From Ornithinimicrobium faecis (GTDB lineage Bacteria > Actinomycetota > Actinomycetes > Actinomycetales > Dermatophilaceae), in contig NZ_CP099489.1 in NCBI RefSeq assembly GCF_023923225.1, positions 2,542,001-2,606,000 on the forward strand: 64,000 nucleotides of DNA, in the 5' to 3' direction. A model generated the notes under the pieces. It saw nothing but the letters and a program-made list of their open reading frames with translations. It was not told the origin of the DNA and did no database searches. The translations under genes were made by a program, and so were the position numbers. Positions 20,677 to 31,360 of the stretch are shown piece after piece (the stretch's first letter is position 1; every line of letters starts with the position of its first letter).

Positions 20677-21822
20677 TCAGGGCGCAGCCACTGCCTCGAA
20701 GGCCTCGATGAGCACCTGCTCGTCGGGGCCTTCGAGCCGCTGCGGAGACCCCACAGCGGACAGCACAATGAAGCGCAGGGTCGCGCCCCGCGCCTTCTTG
20801 TCCCGCCCCATCGCCCGGCGCAGCGGCTCCCAGCCGCTGCCCGCATAACTGGTGGGCAGTCCCACCGCGGACAGCACGGTCCGGTGCCGATCCAGCACGT
20901 CCTGGCCCAGAACACCGGACCGCACCGCCAACTCAGCGGCAAAGATCATGCCCACGGCGACGGCGTCACCGTGGCGCCAGCGATAGTCCTCGACCTGCTC
21001 GATCGCATGGGCGAAGGTGTGGCCGTAGTTGAGGATCTCGCGGATGCCAGCCTCGGTCAGATCGTTCTCGACCACATCGGCCTTGACCTGCACGGCCCGG
21101 GCGATCAACTCACTGACCACCGGGGCGCTCGCCTCGCACGCGGCAGCCGGGTCGGCCTCGACCAGCTTCAGGATCGCGGGGTCAGCGATGAAGCCGCACT
21201 TGATGACCTCAGCGAGACCGGACACAAAGTCAGCCCGAGCCATCGAGCCCATCCACGTCGGATCACACAGCACCGCTCGCGGCTCGTGGAAGGCACCGAC
21301 CAGGTTCTTGCCCTCAGCCGTGTTGATGCCGGTCTTGCCGCCAACGGCCGCATCGACGACACCGAGCAGCGAGGTCGGCAACTGCACGACGTCAACCCCT
21401 CGCAGCCAGCTCGCCGCGACAAAACCGGCCAGGTCCGTGGCCGCCCCTCCCCCGACGCCAACCACCAGGTCGTTGCGGGTGAACCCTGCCTGCCCGAGCG
21501 CACCCCAGGCACCGGCCAGCACCCTGACGTCCTTGGCGGCCTCCGCGTCCGGGACCTCGTGCACGTGCGGCTCGCCACCGGCGGCTCGCACAGCCTCCAC
21601 CACCTCGGCCACCAGGTCGGTGCGCCCGCGCTGGTGGATCACCATGACCCGTCGCCCCTCGCTCACGTGCTCGGCCAGTCGGGTCAGCGCACCGACCCCG
21701 ATGTGGACGCCATAGCGTCCACCGACCGAGATGCTGCGTATGCCGAGGCTCGCCGCATCCTGCCCGTCACCATCATCCTGGGCACCATGATTCTGGGCAC
21801 CATCCTGCGTGGAACCGGTCAC
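20677..21822 (-). CDS. aroB: 3-dehydroquinate synthase
   Basis: AroB converts DAHP to 3-dehydroquinate using NAD+ and a divalent metal. The 381-residue protein has VGVGGGAATDLAGFVAASW, LGVVDAAVGGKTGIN, GLAEVIKCGFI and the metal-site NYGHTFAHAIE. GTG 21822 forms GTGA with the aroK stop. The first 25 residues are a duplicated GAQ(N/D) tail that is not part of the domain. It ends ten bases from the convergent repeat-protein gene. Confidence 0.97.
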   Translation of the reverse strand: MTGSTQDGAQNHGAQDDGDGQDAASLGIRSISVGGRYGVHIGVGALTRLAEHVSEGRRVMVIHQRGRTDLVAEVVEAVRAAGGEPHVHEVPDAEAAKDVRVLAGAWGALGQAGFTRNDLVVGVGGGAATDLAGFVAASWLRGVDVVQLPTSLLGVVDAAVGGKTGINTAEGKNLVGAFHEPRAVLCDPTWMGSMARADFVSGLAEVIKCGFIADPAILKLVEADPAAACEASAPVVSELIARAVQVKADVVENDLTEAGIREILNYGHTFAHAIEQVEDYRWRHGDAVAVGMIFAAELAVRSGVLGQDVLDRHRTVLSAVGLPTSYAGSGWEPLRRAMGRDKKARGATLRFIVLSAVGSPQRLEGPDEQVLIEAFEAVAAP

Positions 21823-22334
21823 GACGGGTCCAGCTCGGCGAGGACATCGTCAACAACCTCTGCCGGGGTCCGCCCTGCGGTGTCGACGCGGTGCGAGCCC
21901 ACGGCCTCGTAGACGGGCCGACGCGCCTTCATCATCCGGGTCCAGGACGCGCGGGGGTTGACCGCCAACAGTGGTCGCGAGCCATCAAACCCGACCCGCT
22001 TCGAGGCGTCGGCAATGCTTACATCGAGGAAGACCACGCGGTGTCCGGACAGGGCGGCCTGCACGTCCGCGTCGAGCACGGCTCCTCCGCCGAGTGCCAG
22101 CACGCCACCGCCCTCCTGGAGTGCCGCGAGCACGGTCTCCCGCTCGATCACCCGGAAGGCAGCCTCCCCGTCATCGACAAAGATGTCGGAGATCGAGCGC
22201 CCCTGGGCCTGCACGATGAGGTCGTCGGTGTCCCGGAACCCGGTGCCCAGTCGGTCGGCGAGCAGCGCCCCGACCGTCGATTTGCCGGCCCCAGGGGGCC
22301 CGATAAGCACCGCGTGGGGCGCCTGTGTGCTCAC
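21819..22334 (-). CDS. aroK: Shikimate kinase
   Basis: AroK phosphorylates shikimate at the 3-hydroxyl. The 171-residue P-loop kinase has [23 protein letters not shown] (DxD), and [10 protein letters not shown] (shikimate-binding GGG). The R-P lid motif appears as SRPLLA. It is coupled by GTGA overlaps to aroC upstream and aroB downstream. Confidence 0.97.
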   Translation of the reverse strand: MSTQAPHAVLIGPPGAGKSTVGALLADRLGTGFRDTDDLIVQAQGRSISDIFVDDGEAAFRVIERETVLAALQEGGGVLALGGGAVLDADVQAALSGHRVVFLDVSIADASKRVGFDGSRPLLAVNPRASWTRMMKARRPVYEAVGSHRVDTAGRTPAEVVDDVLAELDPS

Positions 22335-23662
22335 GAGTCGCTCTCCTGGGCGTGGCTCTCCTGCGCATCGCCCTCCTGGGCGTGGCTCTCCTGGGCCTGG
22401 AGGTCATCCACCACGGAGGCCTGGCCACCCATCAGGCGGGGAATCGCGGCGAGGTAGGACTCGACGTTGCGGCGCACCTCGGCCACTGAGTCACCGCCGA
22501 ACTTCTCCAGCACGGCGTCCGCGAGCACGAGGGCGACCATCGCCTCGGCCACCACCCCGGCTGCCGGGACGGCACACACATCGGAGCGCTGGTGGATCGC
22601 CGTGGCCGACTCACCGGTCGCGACGTCGATCGTCTGCAGGGCACGTGGCACGGTGCTGATCGGCTTCATCGCCGCCCGCACGCGCAGCACCTCACCGGTG
22701 CTCATGCCGCCCTCAGTGCCACCGGAGCGCAGGGTCTGGCGCTGGATGGCACCGCTGTCGTCTCGCACGATCTCGTCGTGGGCCTGGCTGCCGCGTCGGG
22801 CCGCCGTGCGGAAACCCTCTCCGAGCTCGACACCCTTGATCGCCTGGATGCCCATCAGGGCGCCCGCCAGACGGGAGTCGAGCCTGCGGTCCCAGTGCGT
22901 GTAGGAACCCAGGCCCGGCGGCACGCCCCAGGCGAGCACCTCCACGACGCCACCCAGGGTGTCACCGTCCTTCTTGGCGGCGTCGATCTCGGCGACCATG
23001 GCGGCCGACAGATCGCCGTCGAGGGTCCGCACCGGATCGGCGTCGATGGCCACGACGTCGTCGGGGCGGGGCAGGCTGGCCGACGCAGGGGCGTCGATGT
23101 CACCGGCCACCTGGGGCACCGATCCGATGGCAACGGTGTGGCTCACCAACCGGATCCCGGCAGCCTGCTCCAGGAAGGCCGCCGCAACGGCGCCGAGGGC
23201 CACGCGGGCGGCCGTCTCACGGGCGCTGGCCCGCTCGAGCACCGGGCGTGCCTCGTCGAAGCCATACTTCTGCATCCCCACCAGGTCGGCGTGGCCCGGG
23301 CGCGGCCGGGTGAGGGCCTTGTTGCGGGCGATCTCCTGCGGTGCCCCGACGTCGCTGGCACGCTCGAGGTCGCTGCGATCCACCGGCTCGGGGTTCATCA
23401 CCGCCGTCCACTTGCCCCACTCGGAGTTGGCGATCTGCAGGGCGATCGGGCTGCCGAGCGTCAGCCCGTGGCGCATTCCGCCCTGGAAGGACAACTGATC
23501 AGCCTCGAACGACATCCGGGCACCACGGCCATATCCGAGCCGGCGGCGCGCCAGGGCGCCCTCGACGGCCGATCGTTCGACCCGCACACCGGCGGGGAGT
23601 CCCTCGAGCAGAGCGGTGAGCGCGGGACCATGCGACTCACCGGCGGTCAACCAGCGCAGCAT
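22331..23662 (-). CDS. aroC: Chorismate synthase
   Basis: AroC makes chorismate from EPSP using reduced [24 protein letters not shown] is split here into the standard N-terminus; [26 protein letters not shown] and [12 protein letters not shown] are further signatures. I start at ATG 23662 because the family begins MLRW; ATG 23671 would add three residues, and neither has a strong SD. The last 25 residues are an acidic AQE(S/G)(H/D) repeat from tandem DNA at about 22335-22396, beyond the usual C-terminus. Confidence 0.96.
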   Translation of the reverse strand: MLRWLTAGESHGPALTALLEGLPAGVRVERSAVEGALARRRLGYGRGARMSFEADQLSFQGGMRHGLTLGSPIALQIANSEWGKWTAVMNPEPVDRSDLERASDVGAPQEIARNKALTRPRPGHADLVGMQKYGFDEARPVLERASARETAARVALGAVAAAFLEQAAGIRLVSHTVAIGSVPQVAGDIDAPASASLPRPDDVVAIDADPVRTLDGDLSAAMVAEIDAAKKDGDTLGGVVEVLAWGVPPGLGSYTHWDRRLDSRLAGALMGIQAIKGVELGEGFRTAARRGSQAHDEIVRDDSGAIQRQTLRSGGTEGGMSTGEVLRVRAAMKPISTVPRALQTIDVATGESATAIHQRSDVCAVPAAGVVAEAMVALVLADAVLEKFGGDSVAEVRRNVESYLAAIPRLMGGQASVVDDLQAQESHAQEGDAQESHAQESDS

Positions 23663-23682
23663 GGCTCGCATCTTGTCACGCG

Positions 23683-24432
23683 TCAGAACAACGCAGTCAA
23701 CGCACCCGGGCCAACGAGCACCCCGATGAGGGCGCCCACCATCATCGGTGGGCCATAGGCCAGCTCACCCGAGCGCCCCACCTTGCGCGTCACCAGGAGG
23801 TAGACGGCATAGAGCCCGCCAACCAGGAACCCGGCGTACATGCCCACCAGGACCGTCTGCCAGCCAAACCAGCCCAGCCCCATGCCCAGCAGCGCGGCCA
23901 GCTTGACGTCTCCGAGCCCCACAGCCAGCGAGCCCCGTGCGAGCGAGAGCAGCGCGAGCGCGAGATAGGCAGCGCCGCAGGTCAATCCGGCCAGCACCAC
24001 ACGGGCGATCGCGCCCCACTCGGAGGCCACCACACCGGCGATGGCGAGCCCAAGCAGCAGCGTCCCCATGGACGGCCACATCAACCGGTCGGGCAGTCGG
24101 TGGACGTCAAAGTCCATGGCGGCCAGGCAGATACACGACAACGCGATGACCATGGCGGTCACCATGACAATCGTCCGCACCACCCACGCATGATCGGAGT
24201 CAGCGCCCGGGTCGGCGCCACCAGGCAGGGCCGCGTCGGTGAGCAGGATCCGCCAGGCCAGGACCCCCCAGGACACAGCGAGCGCCGGCACCACCCACCA
24301 CCGGGAGCCCGGGATCGGCAGGTCCTCCTCGTCGGGCTTGCGATAGGTGACCCAGCGCAGCCAGCGCGCCACGGGCACCCCGACGACGACGCCGGCCGCC
24401 ACCACCAGCCAGGGAATGATCTCGGCGCTCAC
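23683..24432 (-). CDS. A24-family prepilin peptidase-like membrane protease
   Basis: The 249-residue protein has about seven hydrophobic segments and both catalytic aspartate motifs of A24 aspartic proteases, [11 protein letters not shown] and [12 protein letters not shown]. It lacks the N-terminal methylase Cys domain of PilD, so it is the short TadV/CpaA-like or minimal type. Such genes often lie between aroE and aroC in Actinobacteria. No pilin genes are in the window. It probably cleaves type IV/Flp prepilins at the membrane. Confidence 0.85.
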   Translation of the reverse strand: MSAEIIPWLVVAAGVVVGVPVARWLRWVTYRKPDEEDLPIPGSRWWVVPALAVSWGVLAWRILLTDAALPGGADPGADSDHAWVVRTIVMVTAMVIALSCICLAAMDFDVHRLPDRLMWPSMGTLLLGLAIAGVVASEWGAIARVVLAGLTCGAAYLALALLSLARGSLAVGLGDVKLAALLGMGLGWFGWQTVLVGMYAGFLVGGLYAVYLLVTRKVGRSGELAYGPPMMVGALIGVLVGPGALTALF

Positions 24433-24445
24433 CGCGCCCGCCCCA

Positions 24446-25264
24446 TCACGGCCGCGCGTCCACGGCGGCGGCCAGGGCCGCAGCCATCGCGACGACCGGT
24501 GCGTCGTGGCCGGTCATCAGCTCGACCTGCCGCACGCCCTGGTGCAACAGCATCGCGTCACCCCGACCCACCGAGACCCCCTGTGCGTTCCATTCCGTGG
24601 CCCACGGCGTGGGCCACCCTGCATACACCACATCAAACACCACGGCGCCGACCGGCAGCGACCAGCCGTCCACAGGCGGGGTCCCACCCGCCGGGACCGT
24701 GTTCACCACGACGCCGGGCGTGCCCCACGAGGCCGGCCCCTCGGCATACGGGCTGGTCGTGACCCGCAGTCCCAGCTCGTCGGCGAGCTCAAGGGCCCCT
24801 GGCCGGACCTGATCACGCACGATCAGCGTCACCTCACTCACCCCGAACCTGCTCAGGGTGAGCAACGCCGACCGGGCCGTCGCTCCGGAGCCGATCACGG
24901 CGGCCGTGGACGCGGTCTCCAGACCCTGGGCGCGCAGCGCCTGCTCCAGCCCGTGCACGTCCGTGTTCTCGCCGTGCCAGCCGTCGTCGCGGCGCAGCAG
25001 GGTGTTGGCCCCACCGACCAGGCGTGCCTCAGGCCCGACGTGGGTGGCCAGGGCCAGGGCCTCCTCCTTCAGTGGCATCGTGACGGCCAACCCGACCCAG
25101 TCACCCGGCAACCCCTCGACGTATGCCGCGAGGTCACCTGCCTCGACCTGGTCCCGGTGGAAGGACCACCCCTCCAGACCGAGGGCGTCATAGGCAGCCC
25201 GGTGCAGGACCGGTGACATCGAGTGGGTGATCGGCGAGCCGACGACCCCAGCACGCCAGGTCAT
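24446..25264 (-). CDS. aroE: Shikimate dehydrogenase
   Basis: AroE reduces 3-dehydroshikimate with NADPH. The 272-residue protein has GVVGSPITHSMSPVLHRAAY, VTMPLKEEAL (catalytic Lys), GANTLLRRDDGWHGENTD (Asp) and the nucleotide loop VIGSGATARSALL. It begins three bases after the mltG stop and continues the alaS-ruvX-mltG-aroE chain. Confidence 0.95.
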   Translation of the reverse strand: MTWRAGVVGSPITHSMSPVLHRAAYDALGLEGWSFHRDQVEAGDLAAYVEGLPGDWVGLAVTMPLKEEALALATHVGPEARLVGGANTLLRRDDGWHGENTDVHGLEQALRAQGLETASTAAVIGSGATARSALLTLSRFGVSEVTLIVRDQVRPGALELADELGLRVTTSPYAEGPASWGTPGVVVNTVPAGGTPPVDGWSLPVGAVVFDVVYAGWPTPWATEWNAQGVSVGRGDAMLLHQGVRQVELMTGHDAPVVAMAAALAAAVDARP

Positions 25265-25267
25265 CGA

Positions 25268-26554
25268 TCAGCAGCGGTCCGGGTTGTCTTCACACCACTG
25301 CAGGAACTCCGCCTCATATTCCTGGTGCTCCTCATAGCTGTTCGTGAAGACGGTCTCACCGGTGTCCGGGTTGACCGTGACGAAATACTCCCAGTCGCCC
25401 TCCGCCGGGTTCATGGCCGCCTCGATCGCCGCGGCGCCGGGGCTGTTGATCGGCCCGGGGGGCAGCCCCTGGTGCAGATAGGTGTTGTAGGGACTCTCGT
25501 CCTCGCGCTGCTCCTTGGTGGTGCCGGCCAGGCCGCGCTGCTGGTGGATGAAGTGGATCGTGGAGTCCATCTGCAGCTTGCCGTCGGTCTCGGACCCCTC
25601 CTTGAGGCGGTTCTCGACGACCCGGGCGATCTTGGGGAGGTCCTCGGCAAACAGCCCCTCGCCCTGCACGATGCTGGCCTTGATGATGATGTCGTGCATC
25701 GCGTCGGGCTCGAGGCCAAGGTCGGCGTAGCGCTGGGCCCCCAGGTCGAGCATCGCCTGAAGCTGCTCCTCGGGCGTCGAGTCCTGGCCGAACTCATAGG
25801 TGTCGGGCCACAGATAGCCCTCGAGCTCGCCGTTGGCCGCCTCGGGCAGATTGAGCGACGCGGGATCGATGGCCTCATAGTCCGCGACGTCGTTGCCCGT
25901 CGCGTCGGCGAGCAGGGCGAAGACCTCCGCCGTCCACAGACCCTCTCGGATCGTGACCCCGGCCACCTGGCGGGCCTCGGGGTCGACCAGGCGTTCCAGG
26001 GCTGCTGCCGAGCTCATCTCGTTGGACATCAGATAGGTGCCCGGTTGGATGCCGGTGGCGCGCGGGTCGGCGGCAGCGGTGTTGGCGAAGCCCTCGGCCG
26101 AGGCCACCACGCCCGCGTCGAAGAGGATCTGGCCGATCTGGCCGCCGCCGGCGCCCTGCGGGATCTCGACGGTGACCTCGCCGCTGCCCTCACCCTCGAA
26201 GTCCTCGGGGGCGGAGCTGCCGAACGACAGGTCCGGGATCATGCCGCGGACCGCGTTGAACCCGATGATGCCGCCGACGATGACCACGGCTGCGGCCACG
26301 ACGATGGCGCCGATCCGCAGCAGCGGGTTGTGGTGCTTCTCCGGACGACGCGGACGGAAGTCGTCGTGTCCCTCCGGGGGGCCCTGGAGCACGTCGTGTG
26401 CCAGAGACTCGTCGTGCTCCTCGGGGAAGAGTTCATCGTGGTGGGTCTCACCGTGGTGGGTCTCGTCATGGTGGGTCTCACCGAGGAGGTCCTCGGCGTG
26501 CACCTCGCCCGGAGTCTGGTCCTCAGCCCAATCGTCCGCCGGGGGTCGGCTCAT
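25268..26554 (-). CDS. mltG: Endolytic murein transglycosylase MltG
   Basis: MltG cleaves nascent glycan strands at the outer membrane face and sets their length. The 428-residue protein has a cytosolic tail, one membrane helix (IGAIVVAAAVVIVGGIIGF, about residues 82-100), a LysM-like part and the YceG domain with ASIVQGEGLFAED (catalytic Glu) and VVENRLKEG...LQMDSTIHF. The cytosolic tail contains a GETHHDETHHGETHHDE repeat, an unusual His-rich segment. The ATG overlaps the ruvX stop (ATGA). Confidence 0.94.
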   Translation of the reverse strand: MSRPPADDWAEDQTPGEVHAEDLLGETHHDETHHGETHHDELFPEEHDESLAHDVLQGPPEGHDDFRPRRPEKHHNPLLRIGAIVVAAAVVIVGGIIGFNAVRGMIPDLSFGSSAPEDFEGEGSGEVTVEIPQGAGGGQIGQILFDAGVVASAEGFANTAAADPRATGIQPGTYLMSNEMSSAAALERLVDPEARQVAGVTIREGLWTAEVFALLADATGNDVADYEAIDPASLNLPEAANGELEGYLWPDTYEFGQDSTPEEQLQAMLDLGAQRYADLGLEPDAMHDIIIKASIVQGEGLFAEDLPKIARVVENRLKEGSETDGKLQMDSTIHFIHQQRGLAGTTKEQREDESPYNTYLHQGLPPGPINSPGAAAIEAAMNPAEGDWEYFVTVNPDTGETVFTNSYEEHQEYEAEFLQWCEDNPDRC

Positions 26555-27168
26555 GGTTGGGTTCCTTCGCTCGTCGTCGAGGTCCGCTTCGCCCGTGGCT
26601 TGCGGCCCGCGATGCTCTCACCGGGGGGGCGACCGGTGCTTCGTTCCGTGTCCAGTGCAGCCTGCAGTATGACGACTGCCGCCGCCTGGTCGACACGCGC
26701 ACGGTGTCGCCGGCCGGGCACCCCGCTGGCGTGCAGGGACCGGTGTGCGTCCACCGTGGACAGCCGCTCGTCAACCAGTCGCACCGGGATCCCGCCGAGA
26801 CGGCGGTGCAACGCAGAAGCGTAGCCCCGGATCGCCCGAGCGGCCACACCTTCACCCCCGGAGAGGGTGCGGGGCAGGCCCACGATCACCTCGATGGCCG
26901 ACCGATCACGGGCCTGGGAGGCGATCTCAGCGAGATCGCTCAGCGTGTCGGTGTCACGCCGCAGCGTGGCCACCGGGGTCGCCAGGATCCCTGCCGGGTC
27001 ACTGGCGGCCAGGCCGACGCGGGCGTCACCGACGTCGACCCCCAGTCGCACACCTGGACGTATGCCGTGGCGTGTGTCCGCGGGCTCGTCACCGGGGTGC
27101 GTGGCCCGGGAGGGCGACGCACCCGGTGGGGGCCCGGGGGGCTGCGGCTGCGCGTCAGGCGCTGCCAA
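26551..27168 (-). CDS. ruvX: Putative Holliday junction resolvase / pre-16S nuclease YqgF
   Basis: RuvX/YqgF is an RNase H-fold nuclease implicated in 16S rRNA 5' maturation and possibly recombination. It has GVDVGDARVGLAASDP, VGLPRTLSGG, RLVDERLSTVDAH and DQAAAVVILQAAL (acidic site). The start is uncertain. TTG 27168 overlaps the alaS end by 14 bases and gives 205 residues with a Pro-rich leader; GTG 27051 gives 166 residues and starts directly at the fold. I list the longer form because its third-codon GC is coding-like. The C-terminal 30 residues are basic and variable. Confidence 0.85.
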   Translation of the reverse strand: MAAPDAQPQPPGPPPGASPSRATHPGDEPADTRHGIRPGVRLGVDVGDARVGLAASDPAGILATPVATLRRDTDTLSDLAEIASQARDRSAIEVIVGLPRTLSGGEGVAARAIRGYASALHRRLGGIPVRLVDERLSTVDAHRSLHASGVPGRRHRARVDQAAAVVILQAALDTERSTGRPPGESIAGRKPRAKRTSTTSEGTQP

Positions 27169-29848
27169 GGGCCTGCTCGATCTGGGTGAGGGCCTCGCCG
27201 ATCTTCGAGGCGTCCTGTCCCCCACCCTGGGCAAGGTCGTCCTTGCCGCCACCGCCGCCGCCAAGGGTCTGGGCAGCGACCTTGACCAGCTGCCCTGCCT
27301 TGACTCCCCGATCGCGCGCACCCTGGTTGGTCGCGACGACGACCACCGGGCGATCCTTCACCGCAGACGCCGCGGCGACCACCGTGGCACGCTCGTCCCC
27401 GAGGCGGGCGCGCAGGTCGGTGACCAGTCGGCGCAGGTCATCACCGGACACGCCAGCGCCGGCGTCGTGCCCGAGCCAGGTGACGCCGTTGACGTCCTTG
27501 GCCGAGGCGACCAGGCTCGCGGCGTCGGACATGACGGCCGCCTGACGCATGGTCGTGATCTCCTTCTCGGCCTCCTTCAGGCGGGCCAGCAGTTGGCCGA
27601 TCCGGTCGGTGAGGTGCTCGGGGCGCGCGCCGACCAGCCCGGAGATCTCGCTGACCAGGGCACGCTCGCGGCCCAGGAACTGCAGGGCGTCCAGGCCCAC
27701 CAGGGCCTCGATGCGGCGCGACCCGGAGCCGACTGACGACTCACCCGTGAGGGTGAGCGCACCGATCTGGCTCGAGTGCCGCACGTGCGTGCCACCGCAG
27801 AGCTCGCGCGACCAGGGGCCACCGATCTCCACGACGCGAACCTGCTCGTCATAGGTCTCGCCGAACAGTGCCAGCGCACCGGCCTCGCGGGCCTCCGGCA
27901 GCGTCATATAGGCCGCGGCGACCGGCAGGTCCTGGCGCAGCGCGAGGTTGGCGACCTCCTCGATCTCCGACCTGGTCTCCGGTGACAGCGCGGAGTTCCA
28001 GGCAAAGTCGAGGCGCAGATAGCCGGGCTTGTTGTAGGAACCGCTCTGCAGCGCCGTCGGGCCGAGCACCTGACGCAGGGCCGCGTGCACCACGTGGGTG
28101 CCGGAGTGCGCCTGACAGGCCTGGACGCGCCACTCGGGGTCGACCTGGGCATTGACGGCGGTGCCCACGGTGAACTCCCCGGACTCCACCTCGACGGTGT
28201 GCGCGATCAGGCCCTTGACGGGCCGCTGCACGTCGCGGACGCGCAGGATCGCTCCCGACGCGGTCTCGATGACACCCTCGTCGGCGATCTGCCCGCCGGA
28301 CTCGGCATAGAACGGGGTGCGGTCCAGCACGACCATGCCGCGCTGGCCCTGGCTCAGGGCCGGCACCGTGGCGCCGTCGACCACCAGACCTCGCACGGAG
28401 GCCTCGGCGCTCAGCGTCTCGTAGGCGAGGAAGTCGGTGGGGCCCTGGTCGCGCAGCTCGCGCCACACCTCGGTGGAGGCGTGCCCGGACTTCTTGGCCC
28501 GGGCGTCGGCCTTGGCCCGCTCGCGCTGCTCGGTCATCAGGCGGGTGAAGCCGTCGCGGTCGACCTCCAGCCCCTGCTCGGCGGCCATCTCCAGGGTCAG
28601 GTCGATCGGGAAGCCATAGGTGTCGTGCAGGGCAAACGCCTGGTCACCGGCGAGCTTGCTCTCGCCGTTGTCCTTGGCGCGCTTGACCGCCTGGTCAAGG
28701 ATGGTGGTGCCCGAGGCGAGCGTGCGTCGGAAAGCCTCCTCCTCGGCATACGCAATCTGACTGATCCGGCCGAAGTCGGCCTCCAACTCCGGATAGGACG
28801 CCTTCATCACGTCCTTGCTGACCGGCAGCAGGGCCGGCAGCGTCGGGTCCTGGACACCGAGCAGCCGCATCGAGCGCACGGCACGGCGCAGCAGGCGGCG
28901 CAGGACATAGCCGCGGCCCTCGTTGCCCGGGGTGACCCCGTCGGACATCAGCATCAGGCCGGACCGCACGTGGTCGGCGACGACCCGGAACTGGACGTCG
29001 GTGCGCTCGTCGTTGCCGTAGGTCAGACCGGACATCTCCTCGGCACGCTCGATGACGGGATAGACCTCGTCGATCTCGTAGAGGTTGTCCACGCCCTGCA
29101 GCAGGTAGGCGACGCGCTCCAGGCCCATGCCCGTGTCAATGTTCTTGGACGGCAGCTCACCGGCCACGTCGAAGTCGACCTTGGAGCGGACCTCGGAGAG
29201 AACCTCCTGCATGAAGACCAGGTTCCAGATCTCCAGGAAGCGCTCCTCGTCGACCTCCGGACCACCGTCCGGGCCGAACTCCGCGCCGCGGTCGACGTAG
29301 ATCTCGCTGCACGGCCCGCCGGGACCGGGAACGCCCATGTGCCAGTAGTTGTCCTCCAGGCCGCGGCGCTGGATCCGCTCGTCGGGCAGGCCGGCGATCT
29401 CGCGCCAGAGGGAGGCAGCCTCCTCGTCGCCGTCAGGCAGGTGCGGGAGCAACCCCGGTCCGAGCACGGTGACCCAGATCTTGTCCGGGTCGAAGCCCAG
29501 TCCGCCCTCCTGCTGGGAGCCGGTGATCAGCTTCCAGGCGTTGGTGATGGCCCCCTCCTTGAAGTAGTCACCGAAGGAGAAGTTGCCGTTCATCTGGAAG
29601 AACGTGCCGTGGCGGGTGGTCTTGCCAACCTCCTCGATGTCGAGGGTGCGCACGCACTTCTGCACCGACGTGGCGCGTGTCCACGGCGGGGTCTGCTGCC
29701 CGAGGAAATAGGGCTTGAACGGGACCATGCCGGCGTTGACGAACAACAGGTTCGGGTCGTCGTAGACCAGCGGGGCGCTGGGCACGACTGTGTGACCGCT
29801 GCCTTCAAAGAAGGACAGCCAACGTCGTCGGATCTCGGCGGTTTCCAT
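27155..29848 (-). CDS. alaS: Alanyl-tRNA synthetase
   Basis: AlaRS charges tRNA-Ala and clears mischarged Ser/Gly. The 897-residue protein has the class II core (NAGMVPFKPYFLG, RHGTFFQMNGNFSFGDYFK). The editing-domain zinc motifs are HSGTHVVHAA and CGGTHVRHSS. The C-Ala domain ends GGGGGKDDLAQGGGQD. The family-typical ATG start at 29848 is 32 bases after rarA. No T-box is visible in that short gap. Confidence 0.98.
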   Translation of the reverse strand: METAEIRRRWLSFFEGSGHTVVPSAPLVYDDPNLLFVNAGMVPFKPYFLGQQTPPWTRATSVQKCVRTLDIEEVGKTTRHGTFFQMNGNFSFGDYFKEGAITNAWKLITGSQQEGGLGFDPDKIWVTVLGPGLLPHLPDGDEEAASLWREIAGLPDERIQRRGLEDNYWHMGVPGPGGPCSEIYVDRGAEFGPDGGPEVDEERFLEIWNLVFMQEVLSEVRSKVDFDVAGELPSKNIDTGMGLERVAYLLQGVDNLYEIDEVYPVIERAEEMSGLTYGNDERTDVQFRVVADHVRSGLMLMSDGVTPGNEGRGYVLRRLLRRAVRSMRLLGVQDPTLPALLPVSKDVMKASYPELEADFGRISQIAYAEEEAFRRTLASGTTILDQAVKRAKDNGESKLAGDQAFALHDTYGFPIDLTLEMAAEQGLEVDRDGFTRLMTEQRERAKADARAKKSGHASTEVWRELRDQGPTDFLAYETLSAEASVRGLVVDGATVPALSQGQRGMVVLDRTPFYAESGGQIADEGVIETASGAILRVRDVQRPVKGLIAHTVEVESGEFTVGTAVNAQVDPEWRVQACQAHSGTHVVHAALRQVLGPTALQSGSYNKPGYLRLDFAWNSALSPETRSEIEEVANLALRQDLPVAAAYMTLPEAREAGALALFGETYDEQVRVVEIGGPWSRELCGGTHVRHSSQIGALTLTGESSVGSGSRRIEALVGLDALQFLGRERALVSEISGLVGARPEHLTDRIGQLLARLKEAEKEITTMRQAAVMSDAASLVASAKDVNGVTWLGHDAGAGVSGDDLRRLVTDLRARLGDERATVVAAASAVKDRPVVVVATNQGARDRGVKAGQLVKVAAQTLGGGGGGKDDLAQGGGQDASKIGEALTQIEQALGSA

Positions 29849-29880
29849 GGGCTCCTCGTCGTTCGGGGTGACGCTGCACT

Positions 29881-31254
29881 CTATCTGCCGGGGCGGGTTC
29901 CCCGGATGATGGCACGCAGCTCGCGCCAGCGTGGGCCCAGCCGCTCTTCCCAGCCACGGTCGCTCGGGCGGTAGTACTCCGCCTCGACCAGGTCGTCCGG
30001 CAGGTATTGCTGTGGCCCGACAGCGTTGGGCTCGTCGTGGCTGTAGCGATAGCCCACGCCGTGGCCAAGTTGCGCCGCTCCGGAATAGCTGCTGCCGCGC
30101 AGGTGCGCTGGCACCGCGCCCCCGTGGCCGGCGCGGACGTCCGCGATGGCCGCGTTGATGCCGTTGTAGGCCGCGTTGGACTTCGGGGCCAGCGCGTTGT
30201 GCACCACGGCCTGGGCCAGGATGATCCGCGCCTCAGGCATGCCGATCTGAGCGACAGCGTGCAGGGCCGCGACCGCAGTCTGCAGGGCGGTCGGGTCGCC
30301 CATCCCGACATCCTCACTGGCAGAGATCACGATGCGCCGCGCGATGAAGCGCGGGTCCTCCCCCGCCTCGAGCTGCCGCGCCAGATAGTGCAGTGCCGCG
30401 TCCACGTCGCTGCCCCGCATCGACTTGATGAAGGCGCTGGCCACGTCATAGTGCTGGTCGCCGGTCTTGTCGTAGCGCACTGCCGCCTGATCGACGGCCT
30501 GCTCGGCAACCGCCAGGGTGATCGCGACGGTGTCCCCCTCCCGCCCGGCAGGGACGCTGTCCAGGGCAACCCCCGCGGCTGCCTCGAGGGTCGTCAGGGC
30601 CCGTCGTGCGTCTCCCCCGGCGATCCGGATCACGTGCTCGCGTGCCGCTGGGTCGAGCTCGAACCCACCGTCGAGGCCGCGCTCGTCCTGCAGTGCCTGG
30701 TCGATCACGTCACCGACCTGCGCATCGTCCAGCGAGGTGAGGCGGATCAGCATGGACCGGGACAACAGCGGTGCGATGACGCTGAACGACGGGTTCTCGG
30801 TGGTGGCGGCGACGAGGATGACCAGGCGGTTCTCCACGCCGGGCAGCAGCGCGTCCTGCTGGGCCTTGCTGAACCGGTGGATCTCGTCGAGGAAGAGGAC
30901 GGTCTGTCTGCCGTGCAGCGATCGCTCCTGAGTCGCTCGCTCCATCACGGCGCGGACGTCCTTGACGCCAGCGGTGACCGCGGAGAGCTCGACGAAGGTG
31001 CGTCCGGCGGCCTGGGCCACCAGGTGGGCCAGGGTGGTCTTGCCGGTCCCCGGAGGCCCCCACAAGATGGCGGACAGCGGTCCGGCAGCACCGGCGTGCC
31101 CCTCGATCAGACGCCGCAGTGGGCTCCCTGCCCGGAGCACGTCGGCCTGGCCACGGACCTCCTCGATGGTGCTCGGGCGCATCCGGACCGCCAGGGGCGG
31201 TTGCAGGTCTGGGTGATCGACGGGAGTCGCGCTGAAGAGGTCCTGATCCGCCAT
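29881..31254 (-). CDS. rarA: Replication-associated recombination protein A (RarA/MgsA AAA ATPase)
   Basis: RarA is a clamp-loader-like AAA+ ATPase acting at stalled forks. The 457-residue protein shows Walker [16 protein letters not shown], Walker [21 protein letters not shown], sensor 1 AATTENPSF and arginine-finger region [10 protein letters not shown]. The C-terminal tetramerisation domain has [19 protein letters not shown]. It starts the minus-strand alaS series and is divergent from the GNAT gene, 106 bp away. Confidence 0.96.
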   Translation of the reverse strand: MADQDLFSATPVDHPDLQPPLAVRMRPSTIEEVRGQADVLRAGSPLRRLIEGHAGAAGPLSAILWGPPGTGKTTLAHLVAQAAGRTFVELSAVTAGVKDVRAVMERATQERSLHGRQTVLFLDEIHRFSKAQQDALLPGVENRLVILVAATTENPSFSVIAPLLSRSMLIRLTSLDDAQVGDVIDQALQDERGLDGGFELDPAAREHVIRIAGGDARRALTTLEAAAGVALDSVPAGREGDTVAITLAVAEQAVDQAAVRYDKTGDQHYDVASAFIKSMRGSDVDAALHYLARQLEAGEDPRFIARRIVISASEDVGMGDPTALQTAVAALHAVAQIGMPEARIILAQAVVHNALAPKSNAAYNGINAAIADVRAGHGGAVPAHLRGSSYSGAAQLGHGVGYRYSHDEPNAVGPQQYLPDDLVEAEYYRPSDRGWEERLGPRWRELRAIIRGTRPGR

Positions 31255-31360
31255 GGGCCCAGCGTATGCGGACGTGCCGACGGAACATCACCGACAGAGC
31301 ATCACCCGCTGGCAGCTTCACCCACTGGCACCTTGACCCACGGTGCCCGATTAGCATGCC

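Noticed and set aside
28085..29974. 629-codon plus-strand ORF over alaS
   Set aside because: It is antisense to a full-length alaS with all its motifs, so it is a shadow frame.
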